A stretch of 64,000 nucleotides of DNA, taken from contig NZ_REFH01000007.1 of NCBI RefSeq assembly GCF_003688495.1, forward strand, positions 1-64,000, given 5' to 3'. The notes below the pieces were generated by a model that worked only from the letters and a program-made list of their open reading frames with translations, did no database searches and was not told the origin of the DNA. Both the position numbers and the translations under genes were made by a program. Source of the DNA: Flavobacterium weaverense (lineage in GTDB: Bacteria; Bacteroidota; Bacteroidia; Flavobacteriales; Flavobacteriaceae). Each line of letters opens with the position of its first letter. Position 1 is the first letter of the stretch. This document shows, piece by piece, positions 53,841 through 63,329 of the stretch.

Positions 53841-53875
53841 AAAAAAAGCTTTCGCTGTAGCGAAAGCTTTTTTTT
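53841..53875. terminator. Bidirectional terminator
   Basis: A perfect 15-bp stem (AAAAAAAGCTTTCGC with its complement) around TGTA. The arm ends are A and T runs, so it can work for both the plus-strand lipoprotein gene and the minus-strand DUF885 gene. Confidence 0.92.
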
Positions 53876-53893
53876 ATACCTAAATCTTAGAGA

Positions 53894-55657
53894 TTATCTC
53901 CTTTCAATCCACATATTAATTTTCTTTTCTAATAATGCTAAAGGCATTACTCCAGATTCTAATACTTTTTCGTGGAATGTTTTAATGTCAAACTTTTTAC
54001 CCATTTTAGCTTCTGCTTTTTTACGAAGTTCTATAATTTTTAGCTGACCAATTTTGTAAGATAGCGCTTGGCCAGGTATTGCCATATAGCGTTCAATTTC
54101 TGGAATGATACTTGCTTCACTCTCGGCTTCGTTTTCTAACGAATATTTTATTGCTTGTTCTCTTGTCCATCCTTTTGAATGTAATCCTGTATCTACAACT
54201 AAACGGATCGCTCTGTGCATTTCATTACTTAGCATTCCAAAGTATTGATATGGATCCTGATACAATCCAAGTTCTTTTCCTAAGCTTTCAGTATACAAAG
54301 CCCATCCTTCGCCATAAGCGCCAAACCAATTGAATTTTCTAAAATCAGGAAGGCTACTGTTCTCTTGTTGCAAAGAGATTTGGAAATGATGACCAGGAAT
54401 TGCTTCGTGTAAAAACAAATCTTCATCTCCATACGTATTATAATTTTTTACATCAGGAATTGGGACGTAAAAAATACCCGGACGAGAACCATCCGCTGCC
54501 CCTTGATTGTATTCAGCGCTAGCTGTTTTTTCTCTAAAAGCTTCCGTTCTTCTAATTTCGAATTTAGTTTTTGGTTGTAATGAAAATAATTTGTCGACAT
54601 TAGGCTTGATGCGACTATAAATACTATCAAAATTCGCGATAACTTGTTCTGGTTGTGTGAAAGGTTTAAGTTCTTTTTTATTTCTAACCTCGTCAAAGAA
54701 TTGTAATAATGTGCCTTTAAAGCCAACTTGCTCTTTCACTTTCTCCATTTCTGCGTTTAAGCGCGCCACTTCTTTTAAACCCAATTCGTGAATTTGTTCT
54801 GGAGTCATTTCAGTAGTAGTCCACTGTTTTACATAAATAGCGTATAAATCCTTTCCAAAAGCTAAACTTCCTATACCGCTTGTTTTTCTGGAGGCCGGAA
54901 GATATTCTTTCGTTAAGAAATCTGCCATTTTTTTATATCGAGGAATCAATTTAGTATTTATTGTAGCAGTGTATTTTGCAGTTAAATTTTCCTTCATACT
55001 TTCAGGAAATGAAGCGGGCATTAACTTTATCGAAGAGTAGAACAAATTGTCATCTACTGCTGGAGTTGCCATTTCTGTAAACTGAGGAATCAATTTTAGT
55101 GTTAAAGCTTTAGGCAAGACGATACCTTTATCTAATCCTTTTTTCATGTAAACCATAGCCGAATCGATCCATATCGCATATTTGTCCATTCGAGACAAAA
55201 AGTTAGTGTAATCTTTTTCAGTTGTAAAAGGTTGCGCACTGGTTCCTCCAGCAAATTGTCCCATGGTTAAATGCGTTCCCCAGAACTGATGTAAAGGAAT
55301 TAAATTTGTAGGCTGTTGAAGTAGCGCTTTACCTATTTGAACTTCCCATTTAATAATTTCATAGCTGTTTTTTTCTTCTGCATTTAAATCTTCAGGAGCA
55401 ATTTTCTGCATTGCAGATTCATACTTATCAAAAAAGTCAGATTGTAATTTTCTATAACCATCTGTCATTTCAAACTGCAGTTGGTCATTATATTCGTTTT
55501 GACCATTTTGGGTCGCTGCCAAAGGATCAAATTGGTTTTTTTCGTTGAAGTAATTCTGCGTTATAGTACTAAAATCATCTTTTTTTTCTTCAGATTTACA
55601 ATTGAACAGCATTAACGAGATAGTTACTGTGAATAAAAGAACAGTTATTTTTTTCAT
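53894..55657 (-). CDS. DUF885 family putative metallopeptidase, lipoprotein
   Basis: 587 residues. Lipoprotein signal (ISLMLFNC, Cys20). The DUF885 hallmark is LFLHEAIPGHHFQI, an HExxxGHH metal-binding-like motif, with EGWALYTESLGKELG and a conserved Glu-rich EAES segment further on. These proteins are related in pattern to M-clan zinc peptidases and are commonly found in Bacteroidota. It is probably periplasmic or on the outer membrane. It is divergent from an M3 peptidase gene. Activity is inferred from motifs only. Confidence 0.9.
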   Translation of the reverse strand: MKKITVLLFTVTISLMLFNCKSEEKKDDFSTITQNYFNEKNQFDPLAATQNGQNEYNDQLQFEMTDGYRKLQSDFFDKYESAMQKIAPEDLNAEEKNSYEIIKWEVQIGKALLQQPTNLIPLHQFWGTHLTMGQFAGGTSAQPFTTEKDYTNFLSRMDKYAIWIDSAMVYMKKGLDKGIVLPKALTLKLIPQFTEMATPAVDDNLFYSSIKLMPASFPESMKENLTAKYTATINTKLIPRYKKMADFLTKEYLPASRKTSGIGSLAFGKDLYAIYVKQWTTTEMTPEQIHELGLKEVARLNAEMEKVKEQVGFKGTLLQFFDEVRNKKELKPFTQPEQVIANFDSIYSRIKPNVDKLFSLQPKTKFEIRRTEAFREKTASAEYNQGAADGSRPGIFYVPIPDVKNYNTYGDEDLFLHEAIPGHHFQISLQQENSSLPDFRKFNWFGAYGEGWALYTESLGKELGLYQDPYQYFGMLSNEMHRAIRLVVDTGLHSKGWTREQAIKYSLENEAESEASIIPEIERYMAIPGQALSYKIGQLKIIELRKKAEAKMGKKFDIKTFHEKVLESGVMPLALLEKKINMWIERR

Positions 55658-55836
55658 GAGTTAATTATATTGATAGATTCAGCTAATTTATTCTTTTTTT
55701 TTAGTTTTAATATCGTTATCAGTAATAGGTTTGGAAAGAAGCGCTCTGTTTTTCTTAAATTTTAGTTAATGATTGATTGTTACTTCTATTTTACACTCAA
55801 TTCATTTATGTTTACTACCTAAATTAATTTACCAAA

Positions 55837-57984
55837 ATGAGAAAAAAATCCTTTTTTATTCTTCTAGTTATCGGAAATATGCTGACAGTTGAAGCCCAAG
55901 AAAAAAAAGAAGAGAGCGGAGCAAACCCGTTTTTTCAGCCCTACAATACTCCTTTTAATGTCCCTCCGTTTGATTTGATCAAAAACGAACATTTTAAACC
56001 TGCTATTTTAGAAGGAATTAATAAGCATGATGCAGAAATTAAAGCAATTGCAAATTCTAATACGGTAGCTACTTTTGAGAATACAATTTTTGCTATGGAA
56101 AACGCAGGTAAATTATTGTCAAATGTAAACGTAGTTTTTTCCAATTTGAATTCAGCGAATACCAATAAAGAAATTCAAAATATTGCTAAAGAAGTTGCAC
56201 CAAATCTATCTGCTCACCGAGATAATATTTATTTAAATGAGAAGTTGTTTGCGAGAGTAAAAGCGCTTTGGGACAAAAAAGAAACGCTCGGCTTAAATTT
56301 AGAACAAGCAAAAATTCTTGACAACTCCTATAAAAACTTTGTTCGAAGTGGAGCCAATCTGTCAGAATCTGATAAAGGAGTTTTACGTAAAATCAATGGC
56401 GACCTTTCATTATTAAGTTTGAAGTATGGTCAAAATTTATTGGCAGAAACTAACAAATATGAGTTAGTGATTTCAGACAAGAAAGAATTAAAAGGCCTGC
56501 CTCAGGGTTTAATTGATGCCGCTGCTGTTGACGCTAAAAGTAAAGGAAAAGAAGGAAAATGGGTATTTACACTTTCTAATTCTAGTGTAATGCCATTTTT
56601 ACAATATAGTGCAAATCGAAAATTACGTCAAGAAATTTGGAATGCTTACCAAACTCGAGCAAATCATGATGACGAAACTGATAACAAAGAAAACGTAATT
56701 CAATTAGCAAATTTGCGCGGACAGAGAGCACGTTTATTGGGATTCAAATCACATTCTGATTATGTGTTAGAAGAATCTATGGCTAAAACTCCTGAAAATG
56801 TTAATAAACTATTGAATGATTTGTGGAAGCCAGCATTAGAAATTGCAAAGCAAGAAGCTATAGATATTAAAAATATGATGGGTAAGGACGGAATAAAAGG
56901 TCCTGTTCAACCGTATGACTGGAGATACTACACAGAAAAAATTAGAAAGCAGCGTTTTAATTTAGACGAAGAGGAGTTAAAACCTTTCTTTAGTTTAGAA
57001 AATGTAAGAAACGGTGTTTTTCAAGTAACACAAAAGTTATATGGAGTAACATTTACAGAATTGAATAACGTACCTAAATATCATCAAGATGCGTCAGTGT
57101 GGGAAGTAAAAGAAGCAGATGGAAGTCATATCGGAATTATCTATATGGATTTTCATCCGCGTGATTCTAAGCGCGGTGGTGCTTGGATGACGTCGTACAG
57201 AACTCAGGAAACAGTAGATGGAAAAAGAGTAGCTCCTGTGGTTTCAATTGTATGTAATTTCACGAAACCTTCAGCTAATGCTCCTGCTTTACTAACTTTT
57301 GATGAGGTAACTACGTTTTTCCATGAATTCGGACATGCATTACACGGATTGTTATCTAATGTAACTTATAAAAGTCTCGCAGGAACAAGTGTGCCAAGAG
57401 ATTTTGTGGAGTTACCATCTCAAATTATGGAAAATTGGGCTGCTGAGCCAGAAGTACTAAAAATGTATGCAAAGCATTATAAAACGGGAACGGTAATTCC
57501 AGAAAGTTTAATTACTAAATTGCAAAACGCAGGTACTTTTGATCAAGGTTTCACGACTACTGAATATTTAGCAGCTTCATTATTAGATTTAGAATACCAT
57601 TCGCAAACTAAAGATATAATAATTGATGCAAATGCTTTTGAAAAAGCAACAATGAAAAAAATAGGTTTAATTGATGCAATTATTCCAAGATACCGAAGCA
57701 CTTATTTCAACCATGTCTTCGCTGGTGGATATTCTTCAGGATATTACAGTTATATATGGTCTGGAGTTTTAGATACAGATGCATTTGAAGCATTTAAAAC
57801 AACTAATTTGTTTAATCCAGAGAAAGCGAAGTCATTCCGTGAGAACGTATTGGAAAAAGGAGGTACAGAAGATCCTATGGTTTTATACAAACGTTTTAGA
57901 GGAGCAGAGCCAAGTATCGAGCCGTTATTAAGAAAGCGCGGATTAGAGAAAAAGCAAGAGACTTTGAAAAAGGTAAGAGGATAA
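55837..57984 (+). CDS. M3-family zinc metallopeptidase (peptidyl-dipeptidase Dcp-like)
   Basis: 715 residues. Signal peptide MRKKSFFILLVIGNMLTVEAQ, so exported. The M3 active site is HEFGHALHG (His496, Glu497, His500) with the downstream Glu in ELPSQIMENW (Glu525) as the third zinc ligand. Upstream YMDFHPRDSKRGGAW and downstream RYRSTYFNHVFAGGYSSGYYSYIWS are typical of Dcp/oligopeptidase A. It removes dipeptides from peptide C-termini. It is transcribed alone, with a terminator at 58006-58045. Confidence 0.95.
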   Translation: MRKKSFFILLVIGNMLTVEAQEKKEESGANPFFQPYNTPFNVPPFDLIKNEHFKPAILEGINKHDAEIKAIANSNTVATFENTIFAMENAGKLLSNVNVVFSNLNSANTNKEIQNIAKEVAPNLSAHRDNIYLNEKLFARVKALWDKKETLGLNLEQAKILDNSYKNFVRSGANLSESDKGVLRKINGDLSLLSLKYGQNLLAETNKYELVISDKKELKGLPQGLIDAAAVDAKSKGKEGKWVFTLSNSSVMPFLQYSANRKLRQEIWNAYQTRANHDDETDNKENVIQLANLRGQRARLLGFKSHSDYVLEESMAKTPENVNKLLNDLWKPALEIAKQEAIDIKNMMGKDGIKGPVQPYDWRYYTEKIRKQRFNLDEEELKPFFSLENVRNGVFQVTQKLYGVTFTELNNVPKYHQDASVWEVKEADGSHIGIIYMDFHPRDSKRGGAWMTSYRTQETVDGKRVAPVVSIVCNFTKPSANAPALLTFDEVTTFFHEFGHALHGLLSNVTYKSLAGTSVPRDFVELPSQIMENWAAEPEVLKMYAKHYKTGTVIPESLITKLQNAGTFDQGFTTTEYLAASLLDLEYHSQTKDIIIDANAFEKATMKKIGLIDAIIPRYRSTYFNHVFAGGYSSGYYSYIWSGVLDTDAFEAFKTTNLFNPEKAKSFRENVLEKGGTEDPMVLYKRFRGAEPSIEPLLRKRGLEKKQETLKKVRG

Positions 57985-58005
57985 TATAAAATCTATTCTA
58001 TAAAC

Positions 58006-58045
58006 AAGAAACCCTACATCAAAATTTTATGATGTAGGGTTTCTT
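58006..58045. terminator. Bidirectional terminator between convergent genes
   Basis: A perfect 15-bp stem (58006-58020 with 58031-58045, core AAACCCTACATC) with a 10-nt loop lies between the M3 peptidase and NTF2-like gene ends; T-rich bases follow in the plus direction. Confidence 0.9.
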
Positions 58046-58066
58046 GTTTTATTTGTATTGTAATTA

Positions 58067-58429
58067 TTATCCGTGATATACTCTAGAGGCGATTATCTTT
58101 CCGTCTCTTACATCTAAGACTTCAGCGACAAGTAAATCTTGTTCTCCTACAACAGTTCTTGTATACTCCATAAAAACGCGATCTCCATTTGCAGTTAGCG
58201 ATTTTACTTTGTAATTCAAACTCGGTAAGCGCTCAAAGGCATCTTTCCACCATGCTCTCAATTCTTGTTTACCAGTTACAAATCCTTCAGATTCTGGCTT
58301 GTAAATTTTCAATTTAGGACTAAAATGTACAGCGTCATCATCGTACAAAGACAATAATTTTTCTAGTTCTTTATTATTGAAAGTCTCAAACCATTTAAAA
58401 GCAATCGACTGTAATTTTTCAGGTGTCAT
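58067..58429 (-). CDS. NTF2-like (SnoaL) family protein
   Basis: About 120 residues from the ATG at 58429 (an upstream start at 58471 would add a stretch overlapping the terminator hairpin). SnoaL-like pattern: FKWFETFNNKELEKLLSLYDDDAVHFSPKL, GKQELRAWWKDAFERLPSL, a beta sheet with GDRVFMEYTRTV, and a final DGKIIASRVYHG. A small cone-shaped fold that may bind or isomerise a hydrophobic ligand, but many members have no known activity. Confidence 0.88.
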   Translation of the reverse strand: MTPEKLQSIAFKWFETFNNKELEKLLSLYDDDAVHFSPKLKIYKPESEGFVTGKQELRAWWKDAFERLPSLNYKVKSLTANGDRVFMEYTRTVVGEQDLLVAEVLDVRDGKIIASRVYHG

Positions 58430-58454
58430 ATAATTTAGATTGGCGTTAAAATAA

Positions 58455-58486
58455 AAAATCCCATTCCGCATAACGGAAGGGATTTT
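58455..58486. terminator. Hairpin terminator of the pseudouridine synthase gene
   Basis: The stem AAAATCCC plus TTCCG pairs with CGGAA plus GGGATTTT, with one bulged A and a 5-nt loop. Minus-strand continuation is T-rich, and a T run also follows in the plus direction. Confidence 0.75.
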
Positions 58487-58512
58487 CGTTTTTTTCTAAT
58501 TTTCAGTTCGTA

Positions 58513-59421
58513 TTATACGTTCTTCAAATTAATAATTTCTTGATCAGTAAGTAACCTCCAGTTTCCTCTTGGTAAGTTTTTCTTTGTCAATCCAGCAAAA
58601 GATACTCGGTCAATTCTTAAAACATCATAATCAAAATGTTCAAAGATGCTACGAACTACCTTTACGTTCGAAGAACGCAATTGTAAACCTATTTCACTTT
58701 TAGCTTCACCATCAATATAACTTACGTCTTCTACAAAAACGCGATGTCCATCAAGAGTTAAACCTTTATTTATTTTTTCTAAATCTTCATATTTCAAGTT
58801 TTTATCTAAGGAAACTTGGTATATTTTAGATGATTTCTGACTAGGTAAAGTAAACTTACGAATCATATCTGTGTCGTTTGTGAACAATAACAAACCAGTC
58901 GTATTCTTGTCCATTCTTCCTATTGCACCTATTTTTGCAGTAGTCGAACCTTTAACTAATTCTAATACATTGCGATATTCTTGACCTTCGTCCATCGCAG
59001 TTGTAAAGTTTTTTGGCTTGTTTAAAAGAATGTATACTTTTTTCTCTGGAGTCAATGTAGCTCCATCAAAGTTTACTACATCGCCTGGTTTTACCATATA
59101 TCCCATTTCTGTAACTGGAATTCCGTTTACTTTTACAGTTCCGGATGTAATGTAAATATCTGCATCACGACGCGAACAAGCGCCAGAATTAGCTATGTAT
59201 TTATTCAAACGAATTTCGTCTTTTACTTTTGGTCTCTTAGGTGCTTGATTCGGTTTTTTCTCCACTTTATCAGTAACAACTTCTGCAACCTTAGTATTTG
59301 GTTTATCCTTTTTTGGCCCTTGTGCCCGTTTTTGCATCGCAGGTTTTGGCTTGTTAGAACTTGGTCTTGAGCTATTTGCTCTTGGGCCACTTCCTTTATT
59401 GTTGCCTTGCTTATTATTCAT
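58513..59421 (-). CDS. RsuA/RluB-family pseudouridine synthase
   Basis: About 302 residues from the ATG at 59421. A basic, disordered, Asn/Lys/Pro-rich N-terminal extension of roughly 65 residues precedes an S4 RNA-binding domain (IRLNKYIANSGACSRRDADI) and the catalytic domain with the GRMDKNTTGLLLFTND motif holding the catalytic Asp, then ITQV/KIYQVSLDK and NRQVRR-like RSSNVKVVRSIFEHFDYDVLRIDRVSF. It modifies uridines in rRNA (RluB/RsuA class). Which site it targets cannot be told. An extended basic tail is common in Bacteroidota homologues. Confidence 0.93.
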   Translation of the reverse strand: MNNKQGNNKGSGPRANSSRPSSNKPKPAMQKRAQGPKKDKPNTKVAEVVTDKVEKKPNQAPKRPKVKDEIRLNKYIANSGACSRRDADIYITSGTVKVNGIPVTEMGYMVKPGDVVNFDGATLTPEKKVYILLNKPKNFTTAMDEGQEYRNVLELVKGSTTAKIGAIGRMDKNTTGLLLFTNDTDMIRKFTLPSQKSSKIYQVSLDKNLKYEDLEKINKGLTLDGHRVFVEDVSYIDGEAKSEIGLQLRSSNVKVVRSIFEHFDYDVLRIDRVSFAGLTKKNLPRGNWRLLTDQEIINLKNV

Positions 59422-59538
59422 AGTATTCCTTAATTTGCGCAAAGGTAGTATTTATATAATTGACAATCAATACTTGAGGAATATAAATAGGTAACTATCT
59501 AGCTAATAAGTCAATTAATAATTTGAGTTTAATTTTTT

Positions 59539-59653
59539 GGAGCTGCTTCCTGCTTTTCACTATATCTTTTTCTTTCGGTAAAAAAGCCTCAAGAAAAAGG
59601 ATGCCGTTGCAATCAGGGCTAGGGGAGTTTTACAGTAAAAATCTTCCTGAAAT
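59539..59653. repeat. Intergenic repeat, copy B
   Basis: Aligns with 25884-26000 over its length: GGAGCT, TTCCTGCT, an AAAAAG-GATGCCG block, ATCAGGGCTAG and CTTCCT at the same spacing, with a more variable middle. It lies in the 271-base gap upstream of the pseudouridine synthase gene and downstream of the prenyltransferase gene. No ORF runs through it. Confidence 0.7.
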
Positions 59654-59692
59654 TATAAGATTTAATATTTTAGAGGTATTAATTGACAGTAT

Positions 59693-60646
59693 TTAAATCG
59701 TCAGCAGCATTCTTTTTCCATGCCATAACACGCTTGGATCTATCAACACAATACAAAATACCCCAGCTACAATTAAAAATTTCAATACATTATGTAGTAA
59801 TAGGAATTGTGATTTACTATCTGATTTCCACAAGTATAACAAAAAGAATATCAATATAATAAGACAGGAATAAAAGTAGATATCCATAAATCCTACATCT
59901 GAAATTTCGATTAAAACATAAACGGGTAAAATAATTAGAACCGTTAAAACTGTTATAATTACTTTCGAAATTCGCTCTCCGTATACAATCGGAATTGTCT
60001 TATAGCCGTTTGCTAAATCTCCTTTTAGATTTTCTAAATCTTTAATCATTTCGCGAATAAGTAGCAGTACGAATAGGAATGAAGCATGCGAAAAAATAAC
60101 TGCAAGTTGTCTTTTATAATTTTCAATATCTTCAAACGGTATGCGCGTGTAAAAATAAAGTAGAATAGCAAAAAACGGTAAAACAGCTAACAAAGCTGCC
60201 ATCAAGTTTCCTATGATTGGGTATTTTTTTATTTTATGAGAATAAAACCAAATGAAAAATATATATCCAGAAAAGAATAAAAATACACGCCAAGAAACAA
60301 ATAGAGCCATTAAGGCTACGATGAAATTAAGCGTAAAGTACACACTCAACTTCGTTTTTTGACTCACTAATCGATCGAGCATCGATTTATGAGGTCGGTT
60401 TATTAGGTCTTTTTGACTATCGTAAAAATTATTAATGATGTAGCCAGAAGCTATGGTCAATGATGAAGCGAAAACAAGTATAAATAAATTGAAATCCAGT
60501 AGAATGTCTAATGCTCTCTTTTCAGGAGCAAGAATAAATATGGCAGAAAGATACTGCGCTAAGATAATTATTGGAATGTTGTAGCCTCTAACCACAGAGA
60601 ACAAACTTGCAATTTTCATTATAAGAAGTTTGTCCTTTCTGTTCAT
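59693..60646 (-). CDS. UbiA-type prenyltransferase (GGGP synthase-like)
   Basis: 317 residues with about eight membrane helices. The first Asp-rich-type motif appears as NNFYDSQKDLINRPHK and the second around REMIKDLENLKGD, followed by the conserved helices of UbiA enzymes. Flavobacterial homologues are commonly named geranylgeranylglycerol-phosphate geranylgeranyltransferase; actual substrates are uncertain and could also be quinone precursors. It follows mevalonate kinase on the same strand with a gap of about 112 nt, giving an isoprenoid block. Confidence 0.85.
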   Translation of the reverse strand: MNRKDKLLIMKIASLFSVVRGYNIPIIILAQYLSAIFILAPEKRALDILLDFNLFILVFASSLTIASGYIINNFYDSQKDLINRPHKSMLDRLVSQKTKLSVYFTLNFIVALMALFVSWRVFLFFSGYIFFIWFYSHKIKKYPIIGNLMAALLAVLPFFAILLYFYTRIPFEDIENYKRQLAVIFSHASFLFVLLLIREMIKDLENLKGDLANGYKTIPIVYGERISKVIITVLTVLIILPVYVLIEISDVGFMDIYFYSCLIILIFFLLYLWKSDSKSQFLLLHNVLKFLIVAGVFCIVLIDPSVLWHGKRMLLTI

Positions 60647-60758
60647 TGAAACATCTTTTTACCCACAAAGCCACAAAGGTGCTAAGTTTTTTATCTGTTA
60701 GTTATTAAACTACTATTTTTTGAAGTCTAGTGATTCGTGAATTAAGCAATCAGCGTTA

Positions 60759-61697
60759 CTAAAATTGGTAAACAACTTCCAACTTATAGTCGCTTAAAGA
60801 TAATCTAGCTTTTTCTAAATCTTCAGTAAAACCTAATATATAGCCGCCACCACCTGATCCACATAACTTTAAATAATAATCATTGCTGTCGATTCCTTTT
60901 TGCCAAATCCCATGAAATTGTTCTGGAATCATTGGTTTGAAATTGTTCAATACGACTTTTGATAATTTTTTAGTATTCATGAACAGCGATTTCATATCTC
61001 CACCTAAAAAGTTTTCTACACAAGCGTCAGTATGTTTCACGAATTGGTTTTTCAACATTGCACGAAAACCTTTGTCTTTTAGATTTTCCATGAAAATATT
61101 TACCATTGGAGCAGTCTCACCTACAATTCCTGAATCTAACAAAAACACAGCTCCTTTACCATCAAAACTTTGGGTTGGAATTCCAGTTGCTTCAATATTA
61201 TCTTTAGAATTGATTAAAATAGGAATACTTAAATAGCTATTTAAAGGATCTAATCCTGAACTTTTCCCATGGAAAAAACTTTCCATCTGAGAAAATATAT
61301 TTTTTAATTGTAGTAATTTTTCGCGAGTTAAATTCTCTAAAACTGTGATTTTATTTTGAGCATACTTATCATAGATAGCTGCTACAAGAGCACCACTACT
61401 TCCTACACCGTATCCTTGAGGAATACTAGAGTCAAAGTACATGCCCGTTTCAACATCATCATTTAAAGTGATTAAGTCAAAATTCACTAACTCTGGTTGT
61501 TCTTTTTGTAAATTTTGTAAATAAATTACAAAACGTTTTAAGTGACCGTTTGATTTTACAGCTTCTTCAGATGGGTTGTCCTCTTTTTTCAAAGCACCAT
61601 TATAGAAATTATAAGGAATTGACAAACCCTTTGAATCACGGATAATTCCGTATTCTCCAAAGAGTAATATTTTAGAATAAAATAAAGGTCCTTTCAT
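60759..61697 (-). CDS. mvk: Mevalonate kinase (GHMP kinase family)
   Basis: 312 residues. GHMP features are SKILLFGEYGIIRDSKGL at the N-terminus, the ATP loop QGYGVGSSGALVAAI and the C-terminal glycine-rich KLCGSGGGGYILGF. A catalytic-type Asp sits in KSSGLDPLNSYL. The family phosphorylates mevalonate to 5-phosphomevalonate. Context supports it: diphosphomevalonate decarboxylase lies two genes upstream on the same strand, and a prenyltransferase follows. A different GHMP specificity cannot be ruled out. Confidence 0.87.
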   Translation of the reverse strand: MKGPLFYSKILLFGEYGIIRDSKGLSIPYNFYNGALKKEDNPSEEAVKSNGHLKRFVIYLQNLQKEQPELVNFDLITLNDDVETGMYFDSSIPQGYGVGSSGALVAAIYDKYAQNKITVLENLTREKLLQLKNIFSQMESFFHGKSSGLDPLNSYLSIPILINSKDNIEATGIPTQSFDGKGAVFLLDSGIVGETAPMVNIFMENLKDKGFRAMLKNQFVKHTDACVENFLGGDMKSLFMNTKKLSKVVLNNFKPMIPEQFHGIWQKGIDSNDYYLKLCGSGGGGYILGFTEDLEKARLSLSDYKLEVVYQF

Positions 61698-61747
61698 ATG
61701 AGGTAGGTAATTAGCAACTTGGGATTGTTAATCTGGTTTTATATATT

Positions 61748-61942
61748 TTAAAAATCAGCTGTATCAGCTTGATTTTCTTTTTGTATTTCGATGTTTATTG
61801 CTGCTTGTTGTTCAGGCGATAATTTCCTCCAAGCTTCTTCCTTCTTCTTGTCAAAAATCGTCTGTAAAGCATCGATTATGGTTTGGTCATTAGTATCTAC
61901 TACCAACTTTATCAATTCTAATTTCTGTAATTGAATATCCAT
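61748..61942 (-). CDS. Small acidic helical protein, antitoxin-like
   Basis: 64 residues, mostly Glu/Gln/Lys-rich helix (IQLQKLELIKLVVDTNDQTIIDAL, KKKEEAWRKLSPEQQAAINIE). The pattern of a short helix, an alternating linker and a W-x-x-L-S-P-E-E/Q-like tail resembles the addiction-module component family of orphan antitoxins. No toxin gene is adjacent. It sits between mevalonate kinase and diphosphomevalonate decarboxylase on the same strand, so it is probably co-transcribed with them. Confidence 0.7.
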   Translation of the reverse strand: MDIQLQKLELIKLVVDTNDQTIIDALQTIFDKKKEEAWRKLSPEQQAAINIEIQKENQADTADF

Positions 61943-61978
61943 AATCTAATATTGAAAAATAAAGGTATTGAAAAATTT

Positions 61979-63082
61979 CTAATTCTCAACCGCACCTTGT
62001 CCAATTTCGTCACAAATGTACTGACCATTTTGGCAAAAGCCAACTAATTCGTCCTGAATAAATTGCAATACGATTCCTTTGTCTTTATTTGGGTACAAAA
62101 CATGCACATTTGCTCCCGCATCTAATGTAAAGCAAACAGGTATTTTAGTCTCAGTTCTAAACTTCCAAATAGCGTTTATGATTTCTAATGTATTTGGTTT
62201 CATCAATATAAAATACGGCATCGAAGTCATCATCATTGCGTGTAAAGTCAAGGCTTCACTTTCTACAACTTTGATAAATTCTTTTAGATTTCCGTTTTCA
62301 AAAATTTCAATCAATTTATCTAAATTTTCATGAGCCTGTGCAAATCGTTGTTCAGCAAATGGATGATTGTGCATTAATTCATGACCAACGGTGCTAGAAA
62401 CTTGTTTTTCGCCTTTATCAACTAATAAAATAGTGTCTTGAAAATTTTTAAAATTATCATGAACGGCGTGTGGAAATTCTACTCCAAATAAATCAGAACT
62501 TCCAGGAATGTTTTGTTGATTTCCCCAAACTACTATTTCTCCTTTTATACTTCGGCAAGCGCTTCCGGAACCCAAACGAGCAAGCATAGATGCCTTCTGG
62601 AAAAAATAATCATCCGTGATTGCTGGATTTAATTCTTTTTCTAAACGCATCAAGTTCATTGCTAAAGCTGCCATCCCTGAAGCTGAAGATGCAATTCCTG
62701 AACTATGAGGAAACGTATTTTCAGTATCAATAGTAAAATGGTAGTCTTTAATGAAAGGCAAGTAAATCTCAATTCGCTCTAAGAATTTCTGAATTTTAGG
62801 TTTAAATTCTTTTTTAGGTTTACCTTCAAAAAGTAAATCAAACGAAAAATCATTTGATGTCGCATTAAGCGAAATTGAACTTTCTTTTTTGGCGAAAGCC
62901 AATTTAGTAACAGTTTTACAATTATTGAGTGTAAAACTTACCGATGGATTTGCAGGAATCTGATTGTCTTTTTTACCCCAATACTTTACTAGAGCGATAT
63001 TGCTAGGAGCACTCCACTGGAAGTTGCCACTTTCAACAGTATTCGTATAGTTTGATGGAATAAAATCCTTTGCTGTAAACAT
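61979..63082 (-). CDS. mvaD: Diphosphomevalonate decarboxylase
   Basis: 367 residues. Family motifs: SNIALVKYWGKKDNQIPANPSVSFTLN at the start, FPHSSGIASSASGMAALA with the Ser-rich ATP loop, RLGSGSACRSIKGEIVVWG, and VSSTVGHELMHNHPFAEQR and FTLDAGANVHVLYPN near the end (catalytic Asp). It converts mevalonate 5-diphosphate to isopentenyl diphosphate, a step of the mevalonate pathway that this phylum uses in part. A -7 element lies 18 nt upstream. It leads the block that includes mevalonate kinase and the prenyltransferase. Confidence 0.95.
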   Translation of the reverse strand: MFTAKDFIPSNYTNTVESGNFQWSAPSNIALVKYWGKKDNQIPANPSVSFTLNNCKTVTKLAFAKKESSISLNATSNDFSFDLLFEGKPKKEFKPKIQKFLERIEIYLPFIKDYHFTIDTENTFPHSSGIASSASGMAALAMNLMRLEKELNPAITDDYFFQKASMLARLGSGSACRSIKGEIVVWGNQQNIPGSSDLFGVEFPHAVHDNFKNFQDTILLVDKGEKQVSSTVGHELMHNHPFAEQRFAQAHENLDKLIEIFENGNLKEFIKVVESEALTLHAMMMTSMPYFILMKPNTLEIINAIWKFRTETKIPVCFTLDAGANVHVLYPNKDKGIVLQFIQDELVGFCQNGQYICDEIGQGAVEN

Positions 63083-63099
63083 GATTGATAAAATTTGTG

Positions 63100-63107
63100 C
63101 AAAGATA
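63100..63107 (-). promoter_or_regulatory. Candidate -7 element of mvaD
   Basis: TATCTTTG on the minus strand matches TAnnTTTG, 18 nt before the start codon. A matching TTG was not found at -33. Confidence 0.45.
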
Positions 63108-63275
63108 CTCTATTTTTGACTTTAGATTTAGAGATTTTTTGAAGCGGTAAATCATGAAATTTTTTGAACTAAATTGTCGCGTTTCTCCTTTTCTAGCATA
63201 TAAATATAATGCAGAGAGTTTTTATTTATTTTGAAAACGCTACCTGGAAGTTTTGGAATCGTCCTTTTTTATTTG

Positions 63276-63308
63276 TTGCAGATATAGATTTGTTTTTTCG
63301 TAAATTTG
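63276..63308 (+). promoter_or_regulatory. Bacteroidota-type promoter of tspO
   Basis: TTG (63276-63278), a 22-nt spacer and TAAATTTG (63301-63308); the ATG at 63330 follows 21 nt later. Confidence 0.6.
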
Positions 63309-63329
63309 TGGATCTTAATACATCTCAAA

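Noticed and set aside
61748..61942. Toxin-antitoxin module in the mevalonate block
   Set aside because: The small protein resembles orphan antitoxin-type components, but no toxin gene is next to it.
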